Source: Antennarius striatus (lineage: Eukaryota > Chordata > Actinopteri > Lophiiformes > Antennariidae). From it: a stretch of DNA of 64,000 nucleotides. Below, one piece after another: positions 1-10,580 of the stretch (positions are counted from its first letter, which is position 1; each line of letters opens with the position of its first letter). The position numbers and the translations under genes were made by a program. The stretch lies in NCBI RefSeq assembly GCF_040054535.1, contig NC_090780.1, positions 5,294,001-5,358,000 on the forward strand, given 5' to 3'. The notes below the pieces were generated by a model. That model was not told the DNA's origin and did no database searches. It saw only the letters and a list, made by a program, of their open reading frames with translations.

Positions 1-2809
1 TGTCTTCCCTCACTACATCCATAAACCTCCTCTTTGGTCTTCCTCTAGGCCTCCTGCCTGGCAGTTCAAAGCTCAACATCCGTCTACCAATATGTTCACT
101 ATCTCTCCTCTGGACATGTCCAAACCATCTATGTCTGGCCTCTCTGACTTTATCTCCAGAACCTCTAACATGTGCTGTCCCTCTGATGTACTCATTCCTG
201 ATCCTATCCTTCCTGGTCACTCCCAGAAAGAACCTCAGCATCTTCATCTCTGCTACCTCCAGCTCTGTCTCCTGTCTTTTCTTCAGTGACACTGTCTCTA
301 GACCAAACAACATCGCTGGTCTCACCACAGTTTTGTACACCTTTCCTTTCATTTTAGCTGAAACTCTTCTATCACACATCACACCTGACACTTTCCTCCA
401 CCCGTTCCATCCTGCCTGTACACGCTTCTTCACCTCTTTTCCACACTCTCCATTGCTCTGGACTGTTGAGCCTAAGTACTTAAAATCCTCCACCTTCTTG
501 ACCTCTTCTCCCTGTAACCTCACTCTTCCACTTGGGTCCCTCTCATTCACACACATGTACTCTGTCTTACTGCGGCTAACCTTCATTCCTCTCCTTTCCA
601 AGGACAAACCTCCACCTCTCTAGCTTCTCCTCCACCTGTTACCTGCTCTCACTACAGATCACAATGTCATCTGCAAACATCATAGTCCATGGAGATTCCT
701 TTTTAACCTGGTCTGTCAGCCTGTCCATCACCATAGCGAACAAGAAGGGGCTCAGAGCTGATCCCTGATGCAGTCCCACCTCCACCTTGAACTCCTCTGT
801 CACACCTACAGCACACCTCACCACTGTCTTACAGTCCTCATACATGTCCTGCACCGCTCTAACATACTTCTCTGCCACTCCAGACTTCCTCATACAATAC
901 CACAGTTCCTCTCTGGGCACCCTGTCGTAACCTTTCTCCAGATCTACAAAAACACAATGCAGCTCCCTCTGGCCTTCTCTATACTTCTCTATCAACATCC
1001 TCAACGCAAATACTGCATCTGTAGTACTCTTTTTTGGCATGAAACCATACTGCTGCTCACAAATGTTCACTTCTGCCCTTAGTCTAGCTTCCACTACTCT
1101 CTCCCATAACTTCATTGTATGGCTCATCAGCTTTATTCCTCTGTAGTTGCCACAACTCTGCACATCTCCCTTGTTCTTAAAAATGGGCACCAGCACACTT
1201 CTCCTCCATTCCTCAGGCATCTTCTCACTATCTAAGATCCTGTTGAACAACCCAGTCAGGAACTCTACTGCCACCTCTCCTAGACACTTCCAAACCTCTA
1301 CAGGTATATCATCAGGACCGACTGCCTTTCCACTCTTCATCCTCTTCAATGCCCTCCTCACTCCATCCTGACTAATCTTTGCTACATCCTGGTCCAAAAC
1401 AGTCACCTCTTCTAGTCTTTGTTCTCTCTCATTTTCCACATTCATCAACTCTTCAAAGTACTCTTTCCATCTTCCCATCACACTACTGGCACCTGTCAAT
1501 AGACTTCCATCCCTATCCTTAATCACCCTAACCTGCTGCACGTCCTTCCCATCTCTATCTCTCTGTCTTGCCAAACGGTATAGATCAGTCTCTCCCTCCT
1601 TACTGGCCAACCTAGCATACAAGTCATCATAAGCTTCTTGTTTGGCCTTTGCTACCTCTACCTTCACCTTACGCTGCATCTCCCTGTACTCCTGTCTACT
1701 CTCCTCAGTCCTCTCAGTGTCCCACTTCCTCTTGGCTAACCTCTTTCTCTGTATACACTCCTGTACCTCCTCATTCCACCACCAAGTCTCCTTATCTATT
1801 TCCTTCCAGATGACACACCAAGTACTCTCCTACCTGTCTCCCTGATCACATTAGCTGTAGTTGTCCAGTCATCTGGAAGAACCTCCTGACCACCCAGAGC
1901 CTGTCTTAACTCCTTCCTAAAAGTCATGCAACACTCTTCCTTTTTCAGCTTCCACCATTTCGTCTTCTGCTCTGCCTTTACCCTCTTGATCTTCCTCACC
2001 ACCAGAGTCATCCTACACACCACCATCCTATGCTGTTTGGCTACACTCTCACCTACCACTACTTTGCAGTCACTGATCTCTTTCAGGTTACACCGTCTAC
2101 ACAAGATGTAGTCTACCTGTGTGCTCCTACCGCCACTCTTATAGGTCACTCTATGTTCCTGCCTCTTCTGGAAGAAAGTATTCACTACAGCCATTTCCAT
2201 CCTTTTTGCAAAGTCAACTACCATCTGTCCTTCTGCGTTCCTCTCCTGGATACCATACCTGCCCATCACATCCTCATCACCTCTGTTTCCTGCACCAACA
2301 TGTCCATTGAAGTCTGCTCCAATGACAACTCTCTCACTTCTAGGCATGCTCTGCATCACTTCATCAAGGTCCGACCAGAATTTCTCCTTCTCCTCCAGCT
2401 CACATCCTACCTGTGGAGCATACCCGCTAACAACATTGAACATCACACCTTCTATTTCTAGCTTCAGACTCATCACTCTATCCGACACTCTTTTTACCTC
2501 CAGGACATTCCTAACAAACTCCTCCTTCAAGATAACTCCTACTCCATTTCTCTTCCCATCTACACCATGATAGAACAACTTGAACCCTGCTCCTAAACTT
2601 CTAGCCTTGCTACCTTTCCACCTGGTCTCCTGGACACACAGTATGTCTACCTTCCTTCTCTGCATCATGTCAACCAACTCTCTACCTTTTCCTGTCATAG
2701 TTCCAACATTCAACGTCCCTACTCTTAGTCCTATACTCTTGGTGTCCTCTTCTCTTTCTTCGTGCGAACGCACTTTCCTCCTCTCCTTCTTCGACCAACA
2801 GTAATCCAA
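1..2809 (-). pseudogene. Broken RTE ORF (endonuclease plus reverse transcriptase)
   Basis: Compared base by base with the intact ORF at 15433-18420, this copy carries at least three inactivating changes. A one-base deletion near 1796-1800 separates the endonuclease frame (1796-2809) from the RT frame. A G-to-T-type change creates a TAA stop at 639-641, just after the [12 protein letters not shown] motif. A one-base insertion lies near 600, in the run after ctttcc. The endonuclease frame and the RT frame (639-1679) are otherwise open. The copy cannot make the full protein, but its high identity means that it is young. Confidence 0.85.
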
Positions 2810-2898
2810 TTTCCACCGGCGCCCTGTAGGTCAACAGCGCCGATGGCGGTCATTGTTAACCCGGGCCTCGACCGATCCGGTATGGAAGTCATAGGTTC
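1..2898 (-). mobile_element. RTE-clade LINE copy, 3' end cut by window edge
   Basis: Non-LTR retrotransposon read on the minus strand, nearly identical to the full-length copy at 15401-18536 and corresponding to about 15512-18408 of it. The 5' part encodes an apurinic-like endonuclease (motifs QETRW, GADFNGHVG, VDYILC) and the 3' part a reverse transcriptase ([33 protein letters not shown]). The extreme 3' end lies outside the window. The 5' end stops matching the full copy near 2898, so it is 5' truncated. The family is the one whose fish copies are often annotated as craniofacial development protein 2-like; the RTE assignment is from recognition of the protein, not a search. Confidence 0.9.
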
Positions 2899-2924
2899 AC
2901 TTCATTTCTCCTTCACTTCTCATT

Positions 2925-3440
2925 AAAGAGAGGCATTGTACAGCTTGGTGGCCACAGGCTGAAAATATTTCCAATGGCATTCAGTAATATATTTAGGAAG
3001 GGTCATCCTACTACAGAAGGTACTATTTTGTCCCACCAGTGTTCTGTACAGTGGACGGAACTCATTGTCCAAGATGGACCTTAGTTTGGAGAATGTCCTC
3101 CTACACTACACACTACAATAACTGCAGAGTCTAACTGCACTCCAACAATGTCAACAGCCCTGTGGTTCAGTCTGTCCAGTCTCTTGGTGTATGCCACCCT
3201 CAGACCATTGCCGCAGCACACCACAGCATAGAGAAGCACACTGGCCACCACAGACTGGTAGAACATTCTCAAGATGGTGTTGCAGATTTTGAAGGACCTC
3301 AGCTTCTTGAGGAAAAAAATACAGCTTTGGCCCTTTTTGTAGAGAGCATCAGTGTGTGTCTCCCAGTGTAGTTTACTGTCAATGTGGACCCCCAAGTACT
3401 TGTAGTCATCCAGAATGTAGTCATCCCCTTAATGTAGATT
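2925..3440 (-). mobile_element. L2/Rex1-group LINE fragment (RT C-terminus)
   Basis: The minus-strand frame 3081-3395 reads YLGVHIDSKLHWETHTDALYK, then KKGQSCIFFLKKLRSF and FYQSVVASVLLYAVVCCGNG. This is the typical C-terminal reverse-transcriptase and thumb region of L2/Rex1-type LINEs. The frame is disrupted on both sides, so it is a dead fragment. The clade level is from recognition; the exact family is not resolved. Confidence 0.7.
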
Positions 3441-3449
3441 GGTGTTATA

Positions 3450-3720
3450 TGTACCTGCTTATTTATTTAGTTTAGTTTTGTTAATATAAACAAATTCACA
3501 CCTTCATGGCATTTACATCATTACATTCCCACCCCCCAGAATCAACAAATATCTCTCTCATTACAATAGGTTGTCAACAACTCAGATATTAAATGTTTTC
3601 AACCATTTCATCCAATATATTTTGACAGACGTTCATACTCTTATCCACTTCCATATGTTAGTCTTTGTCCCAGATATAACCTATAGCATGACCATGTTTA
3701 CATTCTTCCTAGGAACAAGA
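3450..3720. repeat. Dispersed repeat, copy 1 (pairs with 33000-33290)
   Basis: An AT-rich stretch with a tract like tattcatttattt, then a run of C and the segment ATCAACAAATATCTCTCTC followed by ATTACAAT. The same order (tttatttatt, a C-rich run, ATCAACAACATCTCTCTCATT) is found near 33000-33290. It resembles the 3' untranslated end of a fish LINE, but I cannot name the family. Confidence 0.45.
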
Positions 3721-4931
3721 AAGTTTGTTAACATCATAGATAATTAAAACAAGAAGCTGACCTTGCCAGTGTTCTTCTCAAGAATATCATTATCATGTTC
3801 AACTATTCCAGCAGACAGACCGTATTTATCTAAGAATTAACCAATTTGTTACAGACACTTAAACAGTTACACATGCTATTATATTGTCAAGATATCAACG
3901 TGGTCTTTAAAATATCAAACTTAATGTTATCCCTCCAAGCAGAAATCCATGTTGTTGTTTTTCATTAATCCATGTCTCTGACACTCATGATGTTGAATGG
4001 TTTTTCAACTGTTCCATGTAATACTTGACGTGTCCAAAATTGGTGTAGAGCTCCCACTTTCGAAATTATTCTGTAGATCTTTGGTGTAGTAACAACTCTT
4101 GTAACTCTTTCATAGAAGAGACCATCTGGTCTAGAGTATCTTCCGATTTTCCTCTTCCTCTTGTCATTTTGCAGACAAATCAGTGAGTCAGTGTATGAGT
4201 TGGAGATAGCAAAGTGCTATTATAAAAACCATTAAAGTCTTTGCCCACTATGGAGGGGCAAGAAAAAAAAAGGCTAGTCCAACTGGCTGGCCAGATAAAC
4301 AAGCCCTGAGACAGTGTAGAGAGGAGTTCATCTGTTTTGTGTGAGGAATGAGAGTCAAAAGAATTAAACAGCCAGCCCTCCAGCACCCCACGTCACCCTC
4401 TGTACTGCCACTCTTATCACACACAGAGGCGAGGAACCACTGTTCACCAGCATTTATGAGGTTGTCATCACAGCAGCTGTGTGCTCAATGTCTGCACCCA
4501 CAACCTCATAAATCTCCCAGGGGCTCCCCGCAACGGAGCTGCAGGGACACCGGATGCAGGGCGCAGGAGACGGGGTGGAAGAGGACTCTCTCAAGGCTGT
4601 GTGCAACAATCCACATAGGTGCATGCCGCTAACAGGCTTTGTCTCGTCACATTTATCCTTCTGATAATGCAATAAATTGCGTCAAAGCGCACGGCACTGC
4701 TTTGCCTCCTGCGAACTGGACAGAAGATGAGTCATAGTAAGGCTCCCTGTCCTCAGAATGCCGATGCACGTATGTTGGTTGTTACAGGCGGTCAGCAGAT
4801 AAATAATATGATCACTGGCTCATGTAACATTTTAGATATCCCCTCGATTAAAAGTGAGCAATATTTATAGACGTCTTTAAACGGGTCGGATTGCGCGTCA
4901 AGTGTAACAAACTTTACCCTTTTGCATGTTC
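3721..4931. other. No gene seen
   Basis: AT-rich then mixed sequence. Several short frames exist (4180-4386 minus, 4348-4632 plus), but none shows a recognisable motif, a convincing start or splice context. Confidence 0.5.
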
Positions 4932-5001
4932 CCGGGCTGTACCGGGCTGTACCGGGCTGTACCGGGCTGTACCGGGCTGTACCGGGCTGTACCGGGCTGT
5001 A
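4932..5001. repeat. 10-bp tandem repeat, 7 copies
   Basis: Seven perfect head-to-tail copies of CCGGGCTGTA. It is GC-rich in an AT-rich setting. The unit is not a multiple of three; the open frame through it (GCTGLYRAVP repeated) is a by-product of a 30-base super-period and is not taken as coding. Confidence 0.95.
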
Positions 5002-5373
5002 CTACAGACTACAGTTACCTGGACAGGATGGACAACTCACCTTGAAACAAGAAGAGACTCATTCATGAAAAGCTCGGATCCCATTTCTTCGCTGCAATTA
5101 CTTGGGGAAAGTCCAACGTCTCAGTCAGTGGTTGTGTGTGCAGCCGAAATGCAGCGACATATATATATATATATATAAATATATAAATATTCAAATATAA
5201 TTTTTTAAGGATGTTGTTTTGTTTTGTTTTCTACGCGCTCTCGGAAAATACAGCTTGAAAAGTCATCGGCAGTGGGCACCAGTCCGTCAGGCTTGAAAGG
5301 AGCCGGTATCTAATGACTCTCACACCTCCTTCAAGGATTGATCGTTCTCCGGACCAGGGAGCCCCCCACCCCC

Positions 5374-5563
<190 letters not shown>

Positions 5564-5862
5564 CAGAGCTATGAATGATTTTGACACTTTTACGAACCTG
5601 GTGTGTCAAAGGTGTGTTATGTTCTGTGTTAAATGTGGAACTCATGTTCAGTCAGTTTGGTTTAACTCAAGTATATTTTTCCCACATTTCATATGATAGG
5701 TGTTTTTGGGGGGGTTTTTTGTTTTTATTGTGTGTGTTCATGTTTTAGTGAATCTCTCTTGGATGTTGTTAATATCTTGTAATATCGACTTCAAGAATAA
5801 ATGTGATTTTAGAAATCACATCTCTCTCACTCTTTCTCTCTCACCTCCCATTCGCTTCCTCC

Positions 5863-5864
<2 letters not shown>

Positions 5865-5927
<63 letters not shown>
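5865..5927. repeat. (TG)n microsatellite
   Basis: Uninterrupted TG run of about 63 bp, preceded by a CT-rich tract and followed by a short alternating GC/CG segment (gcgcgtgcgcg). Such alternating purine-pyrimidine tracts favour Z-DNA; that is general knowledge, not shown here. Confidence 0.97.
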
Positions 5928-5931
<4 letters not shown>

Positions 5932-7005
5932 GCGCGTGCGCGTGAAGTTATCCATCAGTTGACTTGCTCCTCACGTACACTGCGCGTTTTCAGACATCAA
6001 TGGCGTCATTTCTGGAGCTTTGCAATATGTATTTTAAGCACACACTCTTCAAAGTGTAGATTTATATGTCAAGGCAGATGAAAAGTAATCATTTTCATTA
6101 TGGAGAAATGATCGATTAATTTATTTTCCACCGCGTCTTTAATCGGATTCTTGCCGGTATAGACTGACTACCTTCCACGTGTGTTCAGGTTAATACACTG
6201 TTCTCTCTTTTCGTCGTGGATCCACACGTCGTCTGAAGTCAATATAATGGTGTTCAAAGAGTATTTAAGTACACTACTGCAGCAACTTGGTACACCGTCC
6301 ATCACTGGATATTTTATAAACAAACAGTGGAATAACTCACACATTTTACTGTGAGTTAATCCACATTTTGTTTTCATTAATGAAAATAAATAGGCGTGAT
6401 CCTAATGTATCCTTTGAAACAACACCCTCTGCAGGTTGAAGGCAGCAACTACAGGTTATTCTGACCAGCGTTACCCAGAGGTTCACTCTCTTCTGAAGCT
6501 AAACTTTTAAATGCAAATGATTGAGTAGGAGAGTGCAAAGTATCCTGTACATTATTAAGGGACGTGTAAGATATATCCACACGTACAGCCAGTCAGCAGT
6601 AGCCTTAGCAGGGAGCCGGTAGTTGAAACTAGTTAGTTGAAACTCAACACTGCCAAAACACTGCTTCCTCTGAATGAAATGCTCTGTAAGCACTTGTGCC
6701 AGTTTTCCTGCCACTGGTGGGGGGTGCACAAGCCTCCAAGGGGTCATCTGTCTGCCCCTCATTATGTTCGATTTAGTGGACTAGAGAGGGTTTGGAGATG
6801 TCAGAGCTGCTGTGGGTGGCTGTTAAGCCCGAGCTGCTCTGGGTGGCTGGAGGGCTTCTTCAGGGCTGGCCAGATGACAGCTGTTCCTCATTGGCTAGAA
6901 GTCAGATGTTATTCCACACAAAAATATAACATAATACAAATTCAAACAAGCCTGCACTACAAATACACAAACAGATACTTAGGTGGTTGCTACATGTCCA
7001 CAGTA
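5928..7005. other. No gene seen
   Basis: Mixed sequence with several short frames (6168-6377 minus, 6499-6762 minus, 6637-7071 plus). None has recognisable motifs. The last of them runs into the RTE fragment that follows. Confidence 0.5.
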
Positions 7006-7160
7006 CTTCTTCTTTTCCTTTCGGCTTTTCCCTTCAGGGGTCGCCACAGCGAATTAGTTGCCTCCATCTAACCCCGTCTTCTGCATCCTCTTCTCTCACA
7101 TCGACTACCTTCATGTCCTCTTTCAGTACATCCATCAACCTTCTCTTTGGTCTTCCTCTA
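7006..7160 (-). mobile_element. RTE LINE 3'-end fragment (155 bp)
   Basis: Matches the last 155 bases of the full RTE copy (15404-15560): a CTTCTTCTTTTCC end, then the conserved GGGGTCGCCACAGCGAAT segment and the start of the C-terminal coding region. It stops exactly at the CACTG that begins the next feature. This is a severely 5'-truncated insertion, or the remainder of a copy interrupted at 7161. Confidence 0.9.
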
Positions 7161-7327
7161 CACTGTAAAATAAAATATGCAGACTTAGCTTAAAAAATGT
7201 ATGCAAACTCATTACCTTAAATTAATTAAGCTGAGTCAATTAAATATAGTTGAACAACATTAACTTGATAATTTTTAGTGGCCAATACTTAAAACCTAAA
7301 AGCTCATGCAATTTAACAAATTTTAAG

Positions 7328-7535
7328 CCCTGACATTCAAGGAGAAACACCATCAAGTACCACAAGATTGTTACATGACTTTTCAATACCATAACACCTC
7401 AAACATTTGCTAAAAAATGCCAACACAACAGAGCACATATCTCAGCTCTGTCAGATTTTTGAGGAGTTACAGTATTGAGAAGCCATGTAACAATCTTGCG
7501 ATACTTCCAGTATTTTGCCTTGAACGCCATTTAAA
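7328..7535. repeat. Large imperfect inverted repeat (hairpin)
   Basis: The arms 7361-7403 and 7458-7500 are reverse complements with about 36 of 43 bases matching (shared core CAAGATTGTTACATG). Weaker pairing extends outward through a shared TTCAAGG to about 7335 and 7530. A small inner hairpin CAGAGC...GCTCTG (7429-7434 / 7445-7450) sits in the loop. It lies just inside the left end of the candidate CACTA-like element, so it may be a subterminal structure or a separate MITE. Confidence 0.75.
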
Positions 7536-7636
7536 TGCAGTTGTGACTACTGTTATGAACCATATGTGCACATAGCAACACTTGCCAGCTTAAAGCACGG
7601 GCACTAGCGCCACAGGTAGAAGAAGAAGAAGAAGAA

Positions 7637-7810
7637 GATTTTTTTTTATTTTTGCGAAAATACTTTAATCATATTCAAACATTTTACAATTTTACATTAG
7701 ATGAAAGCACTAAAGTGCTTCAGAAGAAGAAGAAGATTTTTTGCAAAAACACTTCAATCACATTCAAATATTTTACAATTTTTCATTAGATGAAAGTACT
7801 AAAGTGCTTC
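7637..7810. repeat. Tandem duplication of about 80 bp separated by (GAA)n
   Basis: Unit 1 (7637-7721) and unit 2 (7735-7810) share a T-run, gcaaaa-acactt-aatca, CATTCAAA, ATTTTACAATTTT, CATTAGATGAAAG and ACTAAAGTGCTTC. They are separated by AGAAGAAGAAGAA. A further AGAAG run precedes unit 1. Confidence 0.85.
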
Positions 7811-8110
7811 AAAAACACTAAAAACCATAAATAAAAGGAAAATACAATTTAAAAATTAGTGCATTATATCAGGAAGTTTGCAAAAGTGAGGTGATCATCA
7901 ACTAAAGTGCATAGGACATTTTTGTGACACCAGATGTTCCTAAAGCTATTTCCTTCTTTTGTCATATTATAAAAACTAAATTCTAGTTTTAAGCGACATC
8001 TGATGTTACAGCAAAAAACAGTAGCTGCTTCTTGAACAGTATTGTTTTCAATTCTCCTCTTCCTGGTCACGTAAATTGCGAGTTTTGCTAAGAAGAAGAA
8101 GAAAAGGGTA
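7811..8110 (-). mobile_element. Possible LINE C-terminal fragment
   Basis: The minus frame 7864-8070 (68 aa, ending FSFYNMTKEGNSF, then NIWCHKNVLC) resembles the extreme C-terminus of L1/Tx1-type fish LINEs, followed downstream by the A-rich duplicated units at 7637-7810. This is a weak recognition only. It is flanked by GAAGAAG runs on both sides. Confidence 0.3.
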
Positions 8111-8165
8111 AAGGGTTAACTTCATTTTTAATGCCTAAATAAGAAACATGTGTAATTCTTAATTC

Positions 8166-8240
8166 TTAATTTCCCTTCGGGGATCAAACCAGTATATAAA
8201 ATTTAAAAAAAAATTTTTTTTTAATTTAATTAAAAAAAAT
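8166..8240 (+). repeat. SINE 3'-tail fragment
   Basis: TTTCCCTTCGGGGATCAAAC then CAGTATATAAAATTT and an A/T run. The same tail ends the SINE at 49541-49922 and occurs alone at 20170-20302. The tRNA-like head is absent here. Confidence 0.65.
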
Positions 8241-8629
8241 ATTTCGATAAACAATTACAACACTTAATTTTGTAAACATATTGTGTTAGGTATAATAATC
8301 CAAAAAAGGCATTTACAAGCATTGTAACATTTATTTTCAAACTGGCAAAAAAAGTAAAAAATGAAAAAATACTTAACAAAAATACAATTAGAAAATAAAC
8401 GCAGCCACAGGGACATCTTATTGTAACCACTGTAAAACAATTCTATTGAAACTAAAAATTAAGTTGCACCATTTCAAAAACCTCAAAGAAGTAACCCATG
8501 AGGACATTTTAAAACAGGCCTAACATTTTTTTTAATCACAAAGTGCATACTATTTTAACATTTCTCTCAACAAAAGTTTCTAACTGGTCTCTCAACACTA
8601 CCTCATATTACTTTATGCCTCATGACACT
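8241..8629. other. AT-rich, no gene seen
   Basis: Very AT-rich stretch. The minus frame 8230-8430 is low-complexity and has no recognisable motif. It could be the 3' flank of the pseudogene that ends at 8630. Confidence 0.45.
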
Positions 8630-9037
8630 TTACCGCTTGAAATGCTTGTTTTTTAGAGTGAGCAGTTTTGGTGGGAGGGTTTTGTTCCCCAATGCAAGCA
8701 TCACAGTCTGGATAAATTTGAATCTATTTGTCATACATTTTGGGTAATCCAAATGCAAAGTATATGTAAGTCCAAACAACAAGCAAACTGCATGAGGAAA
8801 GTCTTTAATATTGTTGACGAATATACCTCCCTCAAGTACTGTGGCAGTTGAGATGGGCTGAAGATGCATGGAACCCTCCTGAGGACTGTCTTCACTGAGA
8901 ACACTTAGTACACCAACTGCGACAGACGCCAGGACCTCATCTGTCCCTGTATCCTGCAAAGAGAGAAAGAATGTATAAGAGCAAATCATGTCATCATTGT
9001 GGTTATGCTTTACTTGTAAACACAAATTCCACCCATA

Positions 9038-9130
9038 CACTCATCCATTCATCCATCCATCCACTTATCCGGAGCTTGGTTGCAGAGGTAACAAGGCAGT
9101 CGGAGACTGCAACATCCTGCAACAGCCCTG
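9038..9130 (-). repeat. LINE-type (GGAT)n tail fragment in intron
   Basis: CATCCATTCATCCATCCATC then CACTTATCCGGAGCTTGG. It resembles the inverted 3' end of Rex3-like LINEs (compare 62431-62470) but diverges quickly. Confidence 0.45.
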
Positions 9131-9194
9131 AATTCAAGATTTTACTCTGACCTACTTTCATAGTGGTTGCAGCAAAGAATTCTATATTGTACTA

Positions 9195-9660
9195 TCAAAC
9201 ATGACATTGACATAGTTTTCCAAAGGTGAAGGTTATCGTCACATTTTTGTGCCTCTGACTTCCTGAATGTTTCTTTTTGTTTTGTGATTATATCTCATCA
9301 GGTTTCAGAGATGTGTACCTAAAAAGGTATAAAAGTGAAAATTTGACCTTGACCTAGTTTGTCAAGGTTGAGACCTATTTTTTTTATCCCCTCACCTCCC
9401 TGAATTTAACGCCTTTTGTTTCGTCTTTCCATCCTATCTGGTTCCTGAGATATGTGAAAAAATATGTACAAAAGTTGAAATTTGACCTTGACCTAGTTTT
9501 CTCAAGGTCATGAGTTTTATCCCCTTTGTTGCTCTAGTAATGTGCTTTTTGTTTCATCTTTCTATCTGCAACGGTTGTGCAGATATTTGGTGGACCGACG
9601 GACTAACACACAAACACTAAAAAATACATTTAGACCATATCTCTCAATATTCCTCACAAG
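9195..9660 (+). repeat. Diverged 140-bp tandem repeat, 3 units, with TGACCTTGACCT motifs
   Basis: Three units begin near 9202, 9342 and 9482 with variants of TTGACCTTGACCTAGTTT-TC-AAGGT, followed by a TTTTATCCCC block, TTTTGTTTCATCTTTC and a GAGATAT/AGATATTTGG block. The last unit ends TTTGGTGGACCGACGGAC. A single-unit copy lies inverted at 45535-45705, with close identity across about 160 bases. It sits in the last intron of the pseudogene. Confidence 0.75.
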
Positions 9661-10388
9661 CTCCAGCTCCATTCCCTCAGCAAGGTGACATTCAGTTCAC
9701 ATGAGTACTGGTTATGTTTTTCTAAAAATATTTTTTTTATGTGCAAGTACTTACAAAGCATGTCATGTACAATCCACTGGAGTCATCACCAAGTAAAATG
9801 GGAATGCCTTTAAGAACAACAGAGCGCAGTGCAGTCACATCCGAGGTCTGAAATAAAATATAATAAAGACAAAGACAAATTTTTAAGAAAAAATTATGTC
9901 ACACAGTGAATGAAATCGGTTGAATAATCTGGGTGGGAAATCTTTAATTTTGTAAAGTCTCTGGAAGAAGTGCCAATGTGTTTATGACATTAAGAATTCC
10001 TTAAAATATAGTGAATAAAATTATTTACCTCCAAGTTGACCTGCTGCAGTAACTGTCAGTTTCTGCGCAGCGGTTCCCTGCTTAGATTTGAAGAGTTCAA
10101 TGAAACGTGCCGTATGCTGGTCAAGGGCCTCAAAGAAATCTCCCTCAAGGTTCTGACAGGCACTTCTTTTGAATTCAGCAAATATCTGGAAATAGTAGAG
10201 GGTGTGGAGTTATTTACAACAAAGACATTTCACTTTACAACTAAAGTTATCATAAAAAATCTGAAATATGTATTTTTCCAAAAGCGATTAAGCAAGTCGC
10301 CCTGACTGATGTTATTGAAGGTATCAGCCCTGAAAAAAAAATCACATTGACAACATTAAAATTATGTTGTCTTTTAAGATTAACTGGT

Positions 10389-10580
10389 TTTTTGTCCATC
10401 CATCCATCTATCTTCCACCACTCATCCAGAGTCGGGTCGCTGGGGCAGCATCTTCAGCCCCAAACTTCGCTTTCGCCCGGGTCTGGTTTGTCATGACCTC
10501 CTGTTGTCACTGCCACCCATATGGCAGAGCACCCGACCCCATCGATCTGCCCTGCTGCTGGTGGTGGTTTTTTGTAATTT
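10389..10580 (-). mobile_element. Rex3-type 3'-tail fragment and flank
   Basis: TCCATCCATCCATCTATC then CCACTCATCCAGAGTCGGGT, CGCTGGGGCAGC: the inverted 3' end of a Rex3 element (compare 62431-62480 and 22640-22680). Only about 80 bp is clear; the rest to 10580 is GC-richer sequence of unknown origin. Confidence 0.6.

Noticed and set aside
4932..5001. CRISPR-like array
   Set aside because: Ten-base units are contiguous with no spacers, and the genome is vertebrate.
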